From NCBI GenBank assembly GCA_963819115.1, contig CAWFUR010000011.1:1736001-1800000 (forward strand): 64,000 nt of DNA. Direction: 5' to 3'. The notes beneath the pieces are model-generated. The model was not told the DNA's origin. It searched no databases and saw only the letters and a list, made by a program, of their open reading frames with translations. The translations under genes and the position numbers were made by a program. Positions within the stretch are counted from its first letter, which is position 1. Every line of letters begins with the position of its first letter. Below, one piece after another: positions 38,972 through 47,051 of this stretch. The stretch is from JACVRW01 sp963819115. Its GTDB lineage: Bacteria > Actinomycetota > Thermoleophilia > Solirubrobacterales > Thermoleophilaceae.

Positions 38972-40084
38972 ATGACCGTGGGCGAGCTCGCCGCGTCGCT
39001 GGTGGCCATCGACTCCGTGAACCCGGAGCTGGTGCCGGGCGGCGCGGGCGAGACGGAGATCGCCGCGCACGTGGCCGAATGGATGCGCGACGCCGGGCTC
39101 GAGGTGGAGGTGGACGAGGCCGCGCCAGGCCGCCCGAGCGTGATCGGCGTGGCCCGCGGGAGCGGAGGCGGCGCCTCGCTGATGCTGAACGCGCACATGG
39201 ACACGGTGGGCGTGGACGGGATGGCCCGGCCGTTCGAGCCCGAGGTGCGCGAAGGGCGCCTCCACGGGCGCGGCGCGTACGACATGAAGGCCAGCCTCGC
39301 GGCCTGCATGCACGCCGCCGCCACCGTGGCGAAGGAGGGCCTGGCCGGAGATGTGCTCGTGACCGCGGTGGCCGACGAGGAGCACGCGAGCATCGGCACC
39401 CAGAGCGTGCTTCGGCGCTGGAGCGCGGACGCCGCGATCGTGACCGAGCCCACCGGGCTTCGGGTGTGCGTGGCGCACAAGGGCTTCGTGTGGGCCGAGG
39501 TGGAGACCACGGGGCGCGCCGCCCACGGCTCGCGCCCGGCCGAGGGCGTGGACGCGATCGCCGGGATGGCTCCGGTGCTCAGCCGCCTGGCCGAGCTCCA
39601 GGCGATGCTGGACCGGACCCCCGGTCATCCCCTGGTGGGTCCCGGCTCCCTGCACGCCTCGCTGATCGAGGGAGGTCAGGAGCTATCCAGCTACCCCGCC
39701 CGCTGCATGCTCTCGCTCGAGCGCCGCACCATGCCCGGCGAGACCGCCGAGAACGTGCGCCTGGAGTGCGAGGCCCTGATCGAGGGCGTGGAGGGCGCGG
39801 AGGTCCGGCTCGGCCTCGTTCGGGAACCGTTCGAGGTGGACCCCGCCGAACGCGTCGTGACGGCCGTGAGCAGGGCGGCGGAGGCGGTGACCGGGAGCGC
39901 GCCCGAGCTGTACGGCGACACGCCGTGGATGGACGCCGCCTTCACCCAGGCCGCGGGAATCCCCACCGTGGTGTTCGGGCCGGGTGGCGCCGGGGCGCAC
40001 GCAACCGAGGAGTGGGTCGATCTGGAGAGCGTGGAGCGCTGCTCGGCAGCTCTCGCCGCCGCGGCCCGCGAGCTGTGCGCGTGA
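38972..40084 (+). CDS. M20-family metallopeptidase (ArgE/DapE/YgeY-like)
   Basis: About 370 residues. Metal ligands are in order: His and Asp of LNAHMDTVG, Asp of GRGAYDMKASL, the catalytic Glu-Glu in VADEEHAS, Glu in VTEPTGL, and a late His in GAHATEEWVD. A dimerisation domain with HGSRPAEGVDAI lies in the middle. These enzymes remove acyl groups or cleave peptide-like bonds. The ATG at 38972 is preferred over 38963 because TACGAT stands 7 nt before it. It overlaps the following PLP-enzyme gene by 4 nt, mirroring the ygeY-ygeX pair of enteric bacteria. Confidence 0.9.
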   Translation: MTVGELAASLVAIDSVNPELVPGGAGETEIAAHVAEWMRDAGLEVEVDEAAPGRPSVIGVARGSGGGASLMLNAHMDTVGVDGMARPFEPEVREGRLHGRGAYDMKASLAACMHAAATVAKEGLAGDVLVTAVADEEHASIGTQSVLRRWSADAAIVTEPTGLRVCVAHKGFVWAEVETTGRAAHGSRPAEGVDAIAGMAPVLSRLAELQAMLDRTPGHPLVGPGSLHASLIEGGQELSSYPARCMLSLERRTMPGETAENVRLECEALIEGVEGAEVRLGLVREPFEVDPAERVVTAVSRAAEAVTGSAPELYGDTPWMDAAFTQAAGIPTVVFGPGGAGAHATEEWVDLESVERCSAALAAAARELCA

Positions 40085-41182
40085 TCGAGTGGCTGCGCAA
40101 TCCCCTGCGCACCGAGACGCCGGAGGCCGAGGGTGGCGAGTCCCCGCTCGCCTTCCACCGCTCCCTGCCCGGGTATGCCGAGACCCCGCTCGTGGACGCC
40201 CCGGCGCTGGCGGAGGCCTGGCGAGTCGGTCGCGTGTGGCTCAAGTTCGAGCGTGAGCGCTTCGGACTGCCGGCGTTCAAGATGCTGGGCGCCTCGTGGG
40301 CCGCGCACCGGCTGCTTGGGCGAGCCACCGGGACCGCATGGTCCGGTGCTCGGCCCGATCACCGATCGAGCCTGCGCTCCTCCCTCCCCCGGCCTGGAGC
40401 TCGTGGCGGCCACCGACGGCAATCACGGCCGGGCGGTGGCGCGGGTTGCGCGCATGTCGGGACTCGGAGCCACCATTCTCGTCCCACGCGGCACCGTTGC
40501 GGCCCGGATCGCGGCGATCGAGTCCGAGGGCGCCACCGTCGAGGTGGTGGACGGCTCCTACGACGACGCCGTTCGGCTCAGCGCGGAGATGGCCGGGCCC
40601 AAGCGCCTGGTGCTCTCCGACACGTCGTGGCCGGGCTATGAGGATGTGCCGCACTGGGTGATCGAGGGCTACGCCACGATCTTCGAGGAGGTGGACGCCC
40701 AGTCCGGCGGCGACGTGCCCGGCCTGGCCGTGGTGCCGATCGGCGTGGGCGCCCTGGCGGCGGCCACGGCCCGGCGCCTGGCCCGCCACTCGCGCCTCGC
40801 GGGCGTGGAGCCGAGCACCGCGGCCTGCATGCTCGAGTCCGTGCGCGCCGGTCGCATGACCGAGGTGCCGGGGCCGCACCACTCGATCATGGCCGGGCTG
40901 AACGCCGGGGTGCCGTCCCCTGTGGCCTGGCCGTCGGTGAGGGACGGGTTCGACGTGCTCTGCGCGGTGGACGACCACGTGGCGGTGGACGGCATGAAGA
41001 CGCTGGCCGATCTCGGCCTCGAGGCCGGTGAGTGCTCGGGCGGGTCGGTGGGCGCCACCGCGCTGCTGATGGCCGACGAGCGGGCCCGGGACGCGCTCGA
41101 AGCCGATGAGAGCACCACGGTGCTCGTGCTCCTCACGGAGGGCGTGACCGACCCCGACGCGTATGCCCGCCTGGTGTCCTGA
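40081..41182 (+). pseudogene. Diaminopropionate ammonia-lyase-like PLP enzyme, interrupted by a 43-bp repeat
   Basis: From GTG at 40081 the frame encodes GGESPLAFHRSLPGYAETPL and the PLP lysine segment LPAFKMLGASWAAHRLL, then runs into repeat copy E at 40342-40384. After the repeat a different frame continues GLELVAATDGNHGRAVARVA and GECSGGSVGATALL to the stop at 41182. Removing exactly the 43 repeat bases joins the two frames to 352 residues with no gap (…GTAWSPGLELV…). Fold-type II PLP enzymes of this kind deaminate 2,3-diaminopropionate or related amino acids. Its position after the M20 gene fits YgeX. As it stands, no full-length product is possible without recoding. Confidence 0.85.
40342..40384 (-). 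repeat. Dispersed 43-bp hairpin repeat, copy E, inside a gene
   Basis: Reverse orientation, same 43-bp limits as copy A, with one G.T wobble in the stem (GGCTCGATC/GATCGGGCC). Both ends carry TCC, so the exact insertion point is ambiguous by 3 nt and a 3-bp target duplication is possible. Confidence 0.9.
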
Positions 41183-41183
41183 C

Positions 41184-41966
41184 GTGGACGCCTTCGTCTA
41201 TCTCCTGCGCTGCGCCGACGGCACGCTCTACTGCGGCTGGTCCACCGATCCGGAGCGCCGCCTGCGCGAGCACCGCGCCGGCACGGCCAGCCGCTACACC
41301 CGCTCCCGCCTGCCTGTGGAGCTGGCCTGGACCGGGCGGTTCGACACCCGCTCGGACGCGATGCGCGAGGAGGCGCGGATCAAGCGGCTCCCGGCGGCAG
41401 AGAAGCGCGCACTCGCTGCGATGGCGAGCATTCGCCCCTGCCGCGAAGACGAGCACCCGGCAATCGCCGGCATCGTGAACGCCGCCGCCGAGGCATATCG
41501 AGGGGTGATCCCGGCGGACCTGTGGCGCGAGCCCTACATGCCGCTGTCCGAGCTCGAGGCCGAGATCGCCGCCGGGGTGAGGTTCTGGGGCTACGAGGAC
41601 GGCGGCGCGCTGCTGGGGATCATGGGCATCCAGCCGGTACGCGAGGTGGACCTGATCCGCCACGCCTACGTGTCGCCGGTGAGCCAGGGACGAGGCGTGG
41701 GCGGCGCCCTCATGGAGCGACTCGCCGGCGCGGCCACGCGGCCCATGCTGGTGGGCACCTGGGCCGCCGCCGAATGGGCCATCCGCTTCTACCGGCGCCA
41801 CGGTTTCGAGCAGGTCTCGCCGGAGCGAAAGACCGAGCTGCTGCGCACCCACTGGACGATCCCGGATCGCCAGATCGAGACGTCGGTGGTGCTCGCCCGG
41901 CCACCGCTGGACGAGCGGTGGGGCTCAGGGCCGCCGGGGTCGTTCAGTGAAGAGTCGCGACGGTGA
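41184..41966 (+). CDS. Fusion of GIY-YIG nuclease domain and GNAT acetyltransferase
   Basis: 260 residues from GTG at 41184. Residues 1-75 form a YhbQ/UPF0213-type GIY-YIG domain: FVYLLRCADGTLYCGWSTD, RRLREHRAGTASRYT and the lysine-rich close. Residues about 80-235 form a GNAT acetyltransferase: SIRPCREDEHPAIAGIV, acetyl-CoA loop VSPVSQGRGVGGALM and AIRFYRRHGFEQV. An internal ATG at 41420 starts the GNAT part, as if two genes lost the stop between them. It lies 1 nt after the PLP-enzyme stop. Each half would be complete alone. Confidence 0.85.
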   Translation: MDAFVYLLRCADGTLYCGWSTDPERRLREHRAGTASRYTRSRLPVELAWTGRFDTRSDAMREEARIKRLPAAEKRALAAMASIRPCREDEHPAIAGIVNAAAEAYRGVIPADLWREPYMPLSELEAEIAAGVRFWGYEDGGALLGIMGIQPVREVDLIRHAYVSPVSQGRGVGGALMERLAGAATRPMLVGTWAAAEWAIRFYRRHGFEQVSPERKTELLRTHWTIPDRQIETSVVLARPPLDERWGSGPPGSFSEESRR

Positions 41967-42935
41967 TCAGGCCGGTCGCGCGGCGAGATCGGGCTCGCGC
42001 CGCTCCGCGGAGGCGGTTGGCGCGTAGGTCGCCCTGAAGCCCTCTCGCCAGCTTTCGTGGCGAAGCTCCCAGCCGAGCTCGCGCTTTGCCCTCGCGTTCG
42101 AGGCGCCGCGCGACCCGGTCCCGATCACCACCGGCGCCTCGCCCGCAACGAGCCGGGCGAGCAGGCGCGGGAAGCGCTGCGGCGGCTCGGCCCCGAGGAT
42201 CCTCGCCAGCTCCGGCAGCCACACCCCGGTGGGGGACGGCTCGTCGTCGACGATGTTGTAGATCGCGGGGCCGTCGTGCTGGAGCGCGAGCACGGTCGCC
42301 GCGGCGGCGTCGTCGAGGTGGACGAACGACCAGACGCCGGCCCCATCGCCGATGACCGGGTACTTGCGAGCACGCACCGCCCCGACCAGCCGGTCGTCGG
42401 GCTCGCCGTAGAAGATCCCGTAACGGAGCGCAATCCCGCCCGCACGAGTGACGGCCGCGTCGACATGGTTCATCGCGGCCACGCTCGCGCGCATCGCCGC
42501 GACCGGCTCCGTGTCGAGCGGATCGTCCTCGCCCTTGACCGGGCCGCCCTCCCGGGCGTAGCGGTGGTTCGCGTTGCTCTGGGCGACGAACCTGTGGACG
42601 CCGGCTTCGCGCGCGGCTGCCAGCAGCGCGTCGGTGCCCTCGGTCCGAAGCCGGTTGGTCTGGGCGAAGCTGCGATCGAAGTGCCTGAAGTCGCTCAGGT
42701 CGGTCAGCGCCGTCGCCTCGTGAATGATCGCCTCGGGCTCGGTTTCGAGCACCGCCCTGCGCACCGCGCCGGCGTCCAGCAGATCGAGCTCGACCGGCCG
42801 CGCGCCGAGCTCCCGCACGCGCTCGGCGTGCCCGGGCGACCGGAAGGTTCCGATCACCTCGTCGCCTCGGTCCACAAGCTGGGGGACGAGCCGGGTTCCA
42901 ATCGCACCGCTGGCTCCTGCAACGAAGATTCGCAT
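41967..42935 (-). CDS. NAD-dependent epimerase/dehydratase-family protein (atypical SDR)
   Basis: 322 residues. The Rossmann nucleotide motif is IFVAGASGAIGTRLV; later HRFVAQSNANHRYA and WSFVHLDDAA match extended/atypical SDRs. The usual YxxxK is not clear, so catalysis may differ. It is read divergently from the sigma factor gene and both share promoter elements, marking it as the sigma factor's target. The stop abuts that of the GIY-YIG/GNAT gene. Confidence 0.85.
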   Translation of the reverse strand: MRIFVAGASGAIGTRLVPQLVDRGDEVIGTFRSPGHAERVRELGARPVELDLLDAGAVRRAVLETEPEAIIHEATALTDLSDFRHFDRSFAQTNRLRTEGTDALLAAAREAGVHRFVAQSNANHRYAREGGPVKGEDDPLDTEPVAAMRASVAAMNHVDAAVTRAGGIALRYGIFYGEPDDRLVGAVRARKYPVIGDGAGVWSFVHLDDAAAATVLALQHDGPAIYNIVDDEPSPTGVWLPELARILGAEPPQRFPRLLARLVAGEAPVVIGTGSRGASNARAKRELGWELRHESWREGFRATYAPTASAERREPDLAARPA

Positions 42936-42947
42936 GACGTCTCCTTT

Positions 42948-43012
42948 CGGTCACATCGACTCGATTTCAGGGGTCTACTGCTATGACACCGCGCGACGAA
43001 GGGATGTGACCG
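42948..43012. promoter_or_regulatory. Twin divergent ECF41-type promoters
   Basis: A perfect 10-bp inverted repeat (CGGTCACATC at 42948-42957, GATGTGACCG at 43003-43012) supplies a -35 in each direction. Rightwards: GGTCACA, 16 nt, GGTC (42972-42975). Leftwards: GGTCACA, 16 nt, TGTC (42988-42985). The known ECF41 consensus is TGTCACA-N16-CGTC, so each box differs by one base. Confidence 0.7.
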
Positions 43013-43885
43013 ATGGATGAGCGCGAGTTTCTGGCGCAGGAGTTCGAGGAGCACCGCACCCGGCTGCGCGCCGTGGCGTACCGGATGCTCGGCTCACTCA
43101 GCGAGGCCGACGACGCGGTTCAGGAAGCCTGGCTGCGGCTCAGTCGCAGCGACGCGAGCGAGGTCGAGAACCTGGGTGCGTGGTTGACGACCGTCGTCGG
43201 ACGCGTATCGCTGAACATGCTTCGCTCACGCAACACGCGACGCGAGCAGCCACTCGGGGTGCACGTGCCCGAGCCGATCCTCGACCGCGCCGACGGCACC
43301 GACCCCGAGCACGAGGCGCTGCTGGCCGACTCCGTGGGTCTCGCGCTGCTCGTGGTGCTCGAGACGCTGAGCCCCGCCGAGCGGCTCGCGTTCGTGCTCC
43401 ACGACATCTTCGCCGTTCGCTTCGACGAGATCGGGCCGATCGTGGACCGCTCCCCCGAGGCGGCTCGCCAGCTGGCGAGCCGCGCCCGCCGCCGCGTGCG
43501 CGCTGAGAACACCGTTCCCAACGTCGACCTGGACGCTCAGCGAGAGGTCGTCGACGCCTTCCTCGCGGCGGCGCGCGAGGGGGACTTCGACCGGTTGGTC
43601 GAAGTCCTCGACCCCGATGTCGTCCTGCGAGCCGATTTCGGCGCCGGCAGATCGAGAGAGCTCCGGGGGGCGGCCGCAATCGCCGGCCAGGCCGTGACCT
43701 TTGCGCAGGTCGGGCTGGTCATCAAGCCGGCGCTCATCAACGGCGCGGTGGGAGTGGTCACGACACGGGACGGCCGGCCCTTCTCGGTCGGAGGGTTCAC
43801 GGTACGAGACGGACGAATCGTCGAGATGGACTGGCTCGCCGACGCCGCCCGGATCCGCGAGCTCGACCTGACGATCCTCGACTGA
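43013..43885 (+). CDS. sigJ: ECF41-type sigma factor with C-terminal SnoaL-like domain
   Basis: 290 residues. Region 2 (about 5-75: RAVAYRMLGSLSEADDAVQEA), region 4 (about 100-165: VVLETLSPAERLAFVLHD, then IVDRSPEAARQLASRARRR), and a SnoaL-like C-terminal domain (about 175-285: EVVDAFLAAAREGDFDRLVE). In ECF41 factors this attached domain replaces a separate anti-sigma factor and tunes activity. GAAGGG lies 10 nt before the ATG. Twin promoters in the upstream gap indicate self-activation together with the divergent epimerase-like gene. Confidence 0.92.
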   Translation: MDEREFLAQEFEEHRTRLRAVAYRMLGSLSEADDAVQEAWLRLSRSDASEVENLGAWLTTVVGRVSLNMLRSRNTRREQPLGVHVPEPILDRADGTDPEHEALLADSVGLALLVVLETLSPAERLAFVLHDIFAVRFDEIGPIVDRSPEAARQLASRARRRVRAENTVPNVDLDAQREVVDAFLAAAREGDFDRLVEVLDPDVVLRADFGAGRSRELRGAAAIAGQAVTFAQVGLVIKPALINGAVGVVTTRDGRPFSVGGFTVRDGRIVEMDWLADAARIRELDLTILD

Positions 43886-43913
43886 CGTTCTCAGCCCCTC
43901 CGCGACACGGGAA

Positions 43914-43997
43914 TGCGGGCGGAGGGACTTGAACCCACACGCTCTTTCGAGCACCGGGACCTAAACCCGGCCTGTCTACCAGTTCCAGCACGCCCGC
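43914..43997 (-). tRNA. tRNA-Leu (anticodon TAG)
   Basis: 84 nt with long variable arm. Acceptor GCGGGCG pairs with CGCCCGC, anticodon loop TTTAGGT gives TAG, T-loop GGTTCAAGTCC, discriminator A, no CCA. Confidence 0.95.
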
Positions 43998-44067
43998 CGG
44001 ATGACCGCTGGATCGTAGATCGCATCGGCTCCGGGGCGCCTCGGGCGGGTGTAGAGTGCCCGAACCG

Positions 44068-44574
44068 ATGGCCGACACGGTGCTGGTGCATCCGAACCGC
44101 GACAAGGCCTCGTCGAAGGCCAGCAGGTCCATTGTGGTCCTGCTCCTGCTGGTCAGCGCCGGGCTGATCCTGATCGTCACCGCAGGCGGGTGGTCCCACC
44201 TTCAGGGCGCGCAACCGGTGTCGTTCGCCTACATCTTCGTCTATCTGGTGATGGCCTTCGTGGTCGCTCGCTGGAACCGCGGCGTGCTGCCGGTGGCCGC
44301 CGCCCTGGCGATCATCTTCAGCGTGTTCTGCGCGGTGGCGGGCCCGGCGTGGTTCGCGCGCGACAAGGCCGGCTTCGCCGAGACGACGATCGACGCATCG
44401 CTGCTCGGGTTGTTCACGCTGATCCTCATCCCGGTCCAGCTTCTGCTCGTGGCGTTCGCCATGCAGGCGTTCCAGCAGCAGTGGAACGTGGAGGTCGAGG
44501 TGACCGAGGACGAGGCCAACCGGTATCACGACGGTGGCCTCTCCGCCGGAGAGCTACACCCGGCCCAGCCCTAG
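44068..44574 (+). CDS. Membrane protein of unknown function
   Basis: About 168 residues with four membrane helices (about 21-40, 53-70, 76-96 and 113-135) and an acidic, Glu-rich C-terminal tail NVEVEVTEDEANRYHDGG. A GTG at 44056 is also in frame; the ATG at 44068 was taken. Not a recognised family. It sits between two tRNA-Leu genes. Confidence 0.7.
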   Translation: MADTVLVHPNRDKASSKASRSIVVLLLLVSAGLILIVTAGGWSHLQGAQPVSFAYIFVYLVMAFVVARWNRGVLPVAAALAIIFSVFCAVAGPAWFARDKAGFAETTIDASLLGLFTLILIPVQLLLVAFAMQAFQQQWNVEVEVTEDEANRYHDGGLSAGELHPAQP

Positions 44575-44587
44575 AATCGTTCCCCGC

Positions 44588-44671
44588 GCGGCGGTGGAGG
44601 AATTGGCAGACTCGATGGATTCAAAATCCATTGCCCGAGAGGGCGTGCGGGTTCGAGTCCCGCCCGCCGCA
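44588..44671 (+). tRNA. tRNA-Leu (anticodon CAA)
   Basis: 84 nt with long variable arm. Acceptor GCGGCGG pairs with CCGCCGC, anticodon loop TTCAAAA gives CAA, T-loop GGTTCGAGTCC, discriminator A, no CCA. Confidence 0.95.
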
Positions 44672-44679
44672 TCTTTTCC

Positions 44680-44910
44680 CTAGACCGGGTTGGTCTGTGA
44701 CGGCTCGCCGGCGGCGACGCTGTCGGGCTCCCCGACGGTCAGCTCATCCAGCTGGCCTTCCTCGTCCGGATGCGCGTCGGTGGGCAACCCGAGTGCCGCG
44801 GCACGCTTCCTGGCGTCCTTCTTGGCCTTCTTCTCCTGGCGGCGCTCGACGAGCCTGCGCTCACGGTTGAGCTTCGCCATCGTGGTCTTTCGCTTGCCGC
44901 TTGAGGCCAT
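44680..44910 (-). CDS. Small basic protein of unknown function
   Basis: 76 residues. The first half is very basic (MASSGKRKTTMAKLNRERR, then RRQEKKAKKDARKRAA) and probably a coiled or extended helix; the second half is acidic. Similar short proteins are common in actinobacteria by recollection; a role in RNA or ribosome binding is conceivable but unproven. Confidence 0.65.
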   Translation of the reverse strand: MASSGKRKTTMAKLNRERRLVERRQEKKAKKDARKRAAALGLPTDAHPDEEGQLDELTVGEPDSVAAGEPSQTNPV

Positions 44911-44957
44911 GCATGTCCTCCTAGGTGTGGAGCGCGATCTCCCGTAAGCACGAGAGC

Positions 44958-44985
44958 GACGGGGGCCCGCGCACGAGCCCCCGTC
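44958..44985 (-). terminator. Terminator of the cold-shock gene
   Basis: GACGGGGGC pairs perfectly with GCCCCCGTC around a 10-nt loop, 20 nt after the cold-shock gene stop in its direction. Confidence 0.7.
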
Positions 44986-45004
44986 TGCCGCTCGGAGACT
45001 TGGG

Positions 45005-45208
45005 TTAGAGCGTCTGGACGTTCGCAGCCGCGGGGCCCTTGGGACCCTCCTCGGCGTCGTAGCTCACCTTCGCGCCGTCGGCCAGCGACTTGAAGCCACT
45101 GCCCTGGATCGCGTTGTGGTGCACGAACAGGTCCTTGCCGGAATCGTCCGGCGTGATGAATCCGAACCCCTTGTCGTCACTGAACCACTTAACGGTTCCT
45201 GTTGCCAT
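45005..45208 (-). CDS. cspA: Cold-shock domain protein
   Basis: 67 residues, the usual CSD length. RNP1 is KGFGFITPDD and RNP2 is LFVHHNAI, both on the RNA-binding face of the OB fold; the start ATGTVKWFSDD is canonical. It would act as an RNA chaperone. GGAGGGGG lies 8 nt before the ATG at 45208. A hairpin terminator follows. Confidence 0.95.
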   Translation of the reverse strand: MATGTVKWFSDDKGFGFITPDDSGKDLFVHHNAIQGSGFKSLADGAKVSYDAEEGPKGPAAANVQTL

Positions 45209-45420
45209 CTGTATGTCCCCCTCCGGGGTATGTGCACTGCGAGACGCGGAGGGTGCTGAGAGGCAACGACTGCGGAAACGCGGGGCACGGCTTTGGTCGA
45301 GCGGAAGCCCGACCCACACTACGAGCCTAGCGCCCGTCCCGGAAAGCTCACCGGCCAGGCCCCGCTTCAATGCTGTTACTCAGAGCGCTCTCACGCCGGT
45401 GTGGGACGCTACATCCGGCG

Positions 45421-45873
45421 GTGCGCCTGCTCCTGAACATCATCTGGTTCGTGTTCGCCGGCCTGTGGACGGCGATCGGCTACGCGTTCGCGGCGCTGAT
45501 CATGTTCGTCTTGGTGATCACGATCCCGTTTGGCGTCGCGGCACTGCGTATCGGCGTCTTCGCCCTATGGCCGTTCGGAAAAACCGTCGTACGTCGCTCA
45601 GACGCCGGGGCCGGCTCGACGATCGGGAACGTGCTCTGGTTTCTGCTGGCGGGGTGGTGGCTGATCCTCCTGCACCTCTTTACTGGAGTACTTCTCTGCC
45701 TCACCGTGATCGGGATACCCCTGGGGCTCGCGAACTTCAAGCTCATCCCGGTCACCTTGACGCCGTTCGGGCGCGACATCGTTTCGATTGACGAAGCTCA
45801 ACGGCTCGGTCTCCATCAAGAGGTTTCCGTTACCCAAGTGTCGGCACATTTCCGTACGCCCGACGTCGACTAG
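45421..45873 (+). CDS. YccF-family inner-membrane protein
   Basis: 150 residues containing the YccF domain twice: VRLLLNIIWFVFAGLWTAIG then ITIPFGVAALRI, and again IGNVLWFLLAGWW then VIGIPLGLANFKL. Four membrane helices. The family's function is unknown. The GTG at 45421 begins the domain; a longer frame from 45370 adds a non-conserved start. Confidence 0.85.
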   Translation: MRLLLNIIWFVFAGLWTAIGYAFAALIMFVLVITIPFGVAALRIGVFALWPFGKTVVRRSDAGAGSTIGNVLWFLLAGWWLILLHLFTGVLLCLTVIGIPLGLANFKLIPVTLTPFGRDIVSIDEAQRLGLHQEVSVTQVSAHFRTPDVD

Positions 45874-45888
45874 CGCCGGGCGTCCGCC

Positions 45889-46350
45889 TCAGGGCGCCCC
45901 GTCGGTGGCACTCTCGCTGGTGCCCAGGGCCATCGATCCGTATACGGCGAAGAGCGTCCGCAGCTCCGGCGACTCGAGCTCCAGGAACCTCACGGGCAGG
46001 GCGGCAACCGCCTCCTTCGCGCGGTCGAAGAAGGGCACGAAGGCGTCGCTGGTGGCCAGTCGCGCGGGCGGGCCGTCCACGTCCAGCCCCTCGCCCCGCG
46101 CGGCCCGCCGGGCCACCGCGAACGCGAGCGTGGCCCTGGTGTGGCCGGATGAGGGCCGGCATTGCTCAGCCAGCCTGCGGTTGAGGTTCTCCGCCTGCCC
46201 CACGTGCACCGCATCGTCACGCCGGGTGAACAGGTAGACGCCAGGCCTGGCCGGGATCGTGGTGTGCTCGGCGCGGGGATGCGCCGGCGCCTTCCAGAGG
46301 CGATCGAGCGTCGGCTCCAGCTCGGAGATCAGGTCCTCGAAGGCGGCCAC
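45889..46350 (-). CDS. GIY-YIG-like domain protein
   Basis: 153 residues from GTG. Residues about 33-65 show the GIY-YIG strand pair as RPGVYLFTRRDDAVHVGQAE, with NLNRRLAEQ after it; this is the catalytic-fold core of UvrC/homing-type nucleases, though the key Arg and Glu are less clear. The rest is helical. The start lies inside the end of the upstream membrane gene in another frame. Confidence 0.7.
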   Translation of the reverse strand: MAAFEDLISELEPTLDRLWKAPAHPRAEHTTIPARPGVYLFTRRDDAVHVGQAENLNRRLAEQCRPSSGHTRATLAFAVARRAARGEGLDVDGPPARLATSDAFVPFFDRAKEAVAALPVRFLELESPELRTLFAVYGSMALGTSESATDGAP

Positions 46351-47002
46351 CCCCGCCGATCGTACCGGCGGTCCGGACGGCCGCGTCCGCGGGCCGGTGA
46401 CGGAGACCCCGCCGCGCGCGCGAGCGGGCCGCGCAGCGGTGGCCGTAACCCGCGCGGGCGGCTCCGGCTCGGGTTCGGGCTCGGCGATCGGGCTCGGGCT
46501 CGGGTTCGGGCTCGGGCACCCGTTCAGGCTCCGGCTCGGCCACCGCGGCCTCGGGCGCCAGCGCGCGGAACGCTCCCCAGCTGATCGCCGCCGTGGCCAG
46601 CAGGGCGAAGAAGGCTCCGATCCGGCGCCCGACCTCCGAACCGACGCCCTCCACGACCGGCAGGTCGGGAGGGTCGAGCAGCCGGTAGACCACGAGCGCG
46701 GCGCACACCACCCCGGCGACCGCGGTCACGAGCGCCACCGGCACGCGTGTGGAGGCAACGTCGGCCACGCTCAGCACCAGGAGCGTGATGGCGGCCAGCG
46801 CGGTGACAAGGAGGAGCACGTCGATCACGGCGAACGCTTGCCAGGCGTTCATGCCCTCACCACGGATGGTGGTGCCCCCCGAGCGATGCGGTAGGCGCAG
46901 CGCGATGTCCACCGCGAACCACGGCAGGAAGGTGGCCGCCAGGAGAAGGGCGCCGCCGGCACCGGCCACCAGCTCGCCAGGGCCTGGGCGTCGCGCGATC
47001 AC
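46217..47002 (-). CDS. Four-helix membrane protein with Glu-Pro repeat tail
   Basis: 262 codons. Residues 1-150 hold four membrane helices (GELVAGAGGALLLAATFLPW onwards) and a DVLLLVTALAAI helix pair, a pattern common in actinobacterial membrane proteins of unknown role. Next is an EPEPERVPEPEPEPEP repeat. After it this frame is Arg-rich and implausible, while the neighbouring frame continues EPEPEPP and then runs on into the GIY-YIG gene. The real C-terminus is uncertain; a frameshift in the repeat is likely. Confidence 0.55.
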   Translation of the reverse strand: MIARRPGPGELVAGAGGALLLAATFLPWFAVDIALRLPHRSGGTTIRGEGMNAWQAFAVIDVLLLVTALAAITLLVLSVADVASTRVPVALVTAVAGVVCAALVVYRLLDPPDLPVVEGVGSEVGRRIGAFFALLATAAISWGAFRALAPEAAVAEPEPERVPEPEPEPEPDRRARTRAGAARAGYGHRCAARSRARRGLRHRPADAAVRTAGTIGGGGRLRGPDLRAGADARSPLEGAGASPRRAHHDPGQAWRLPVHPA

Positions 47003-47051
47003 GGGGCGTGCACTCTAACCCCGGGGAGACGGCCATACTCCGCGTCAGTTG

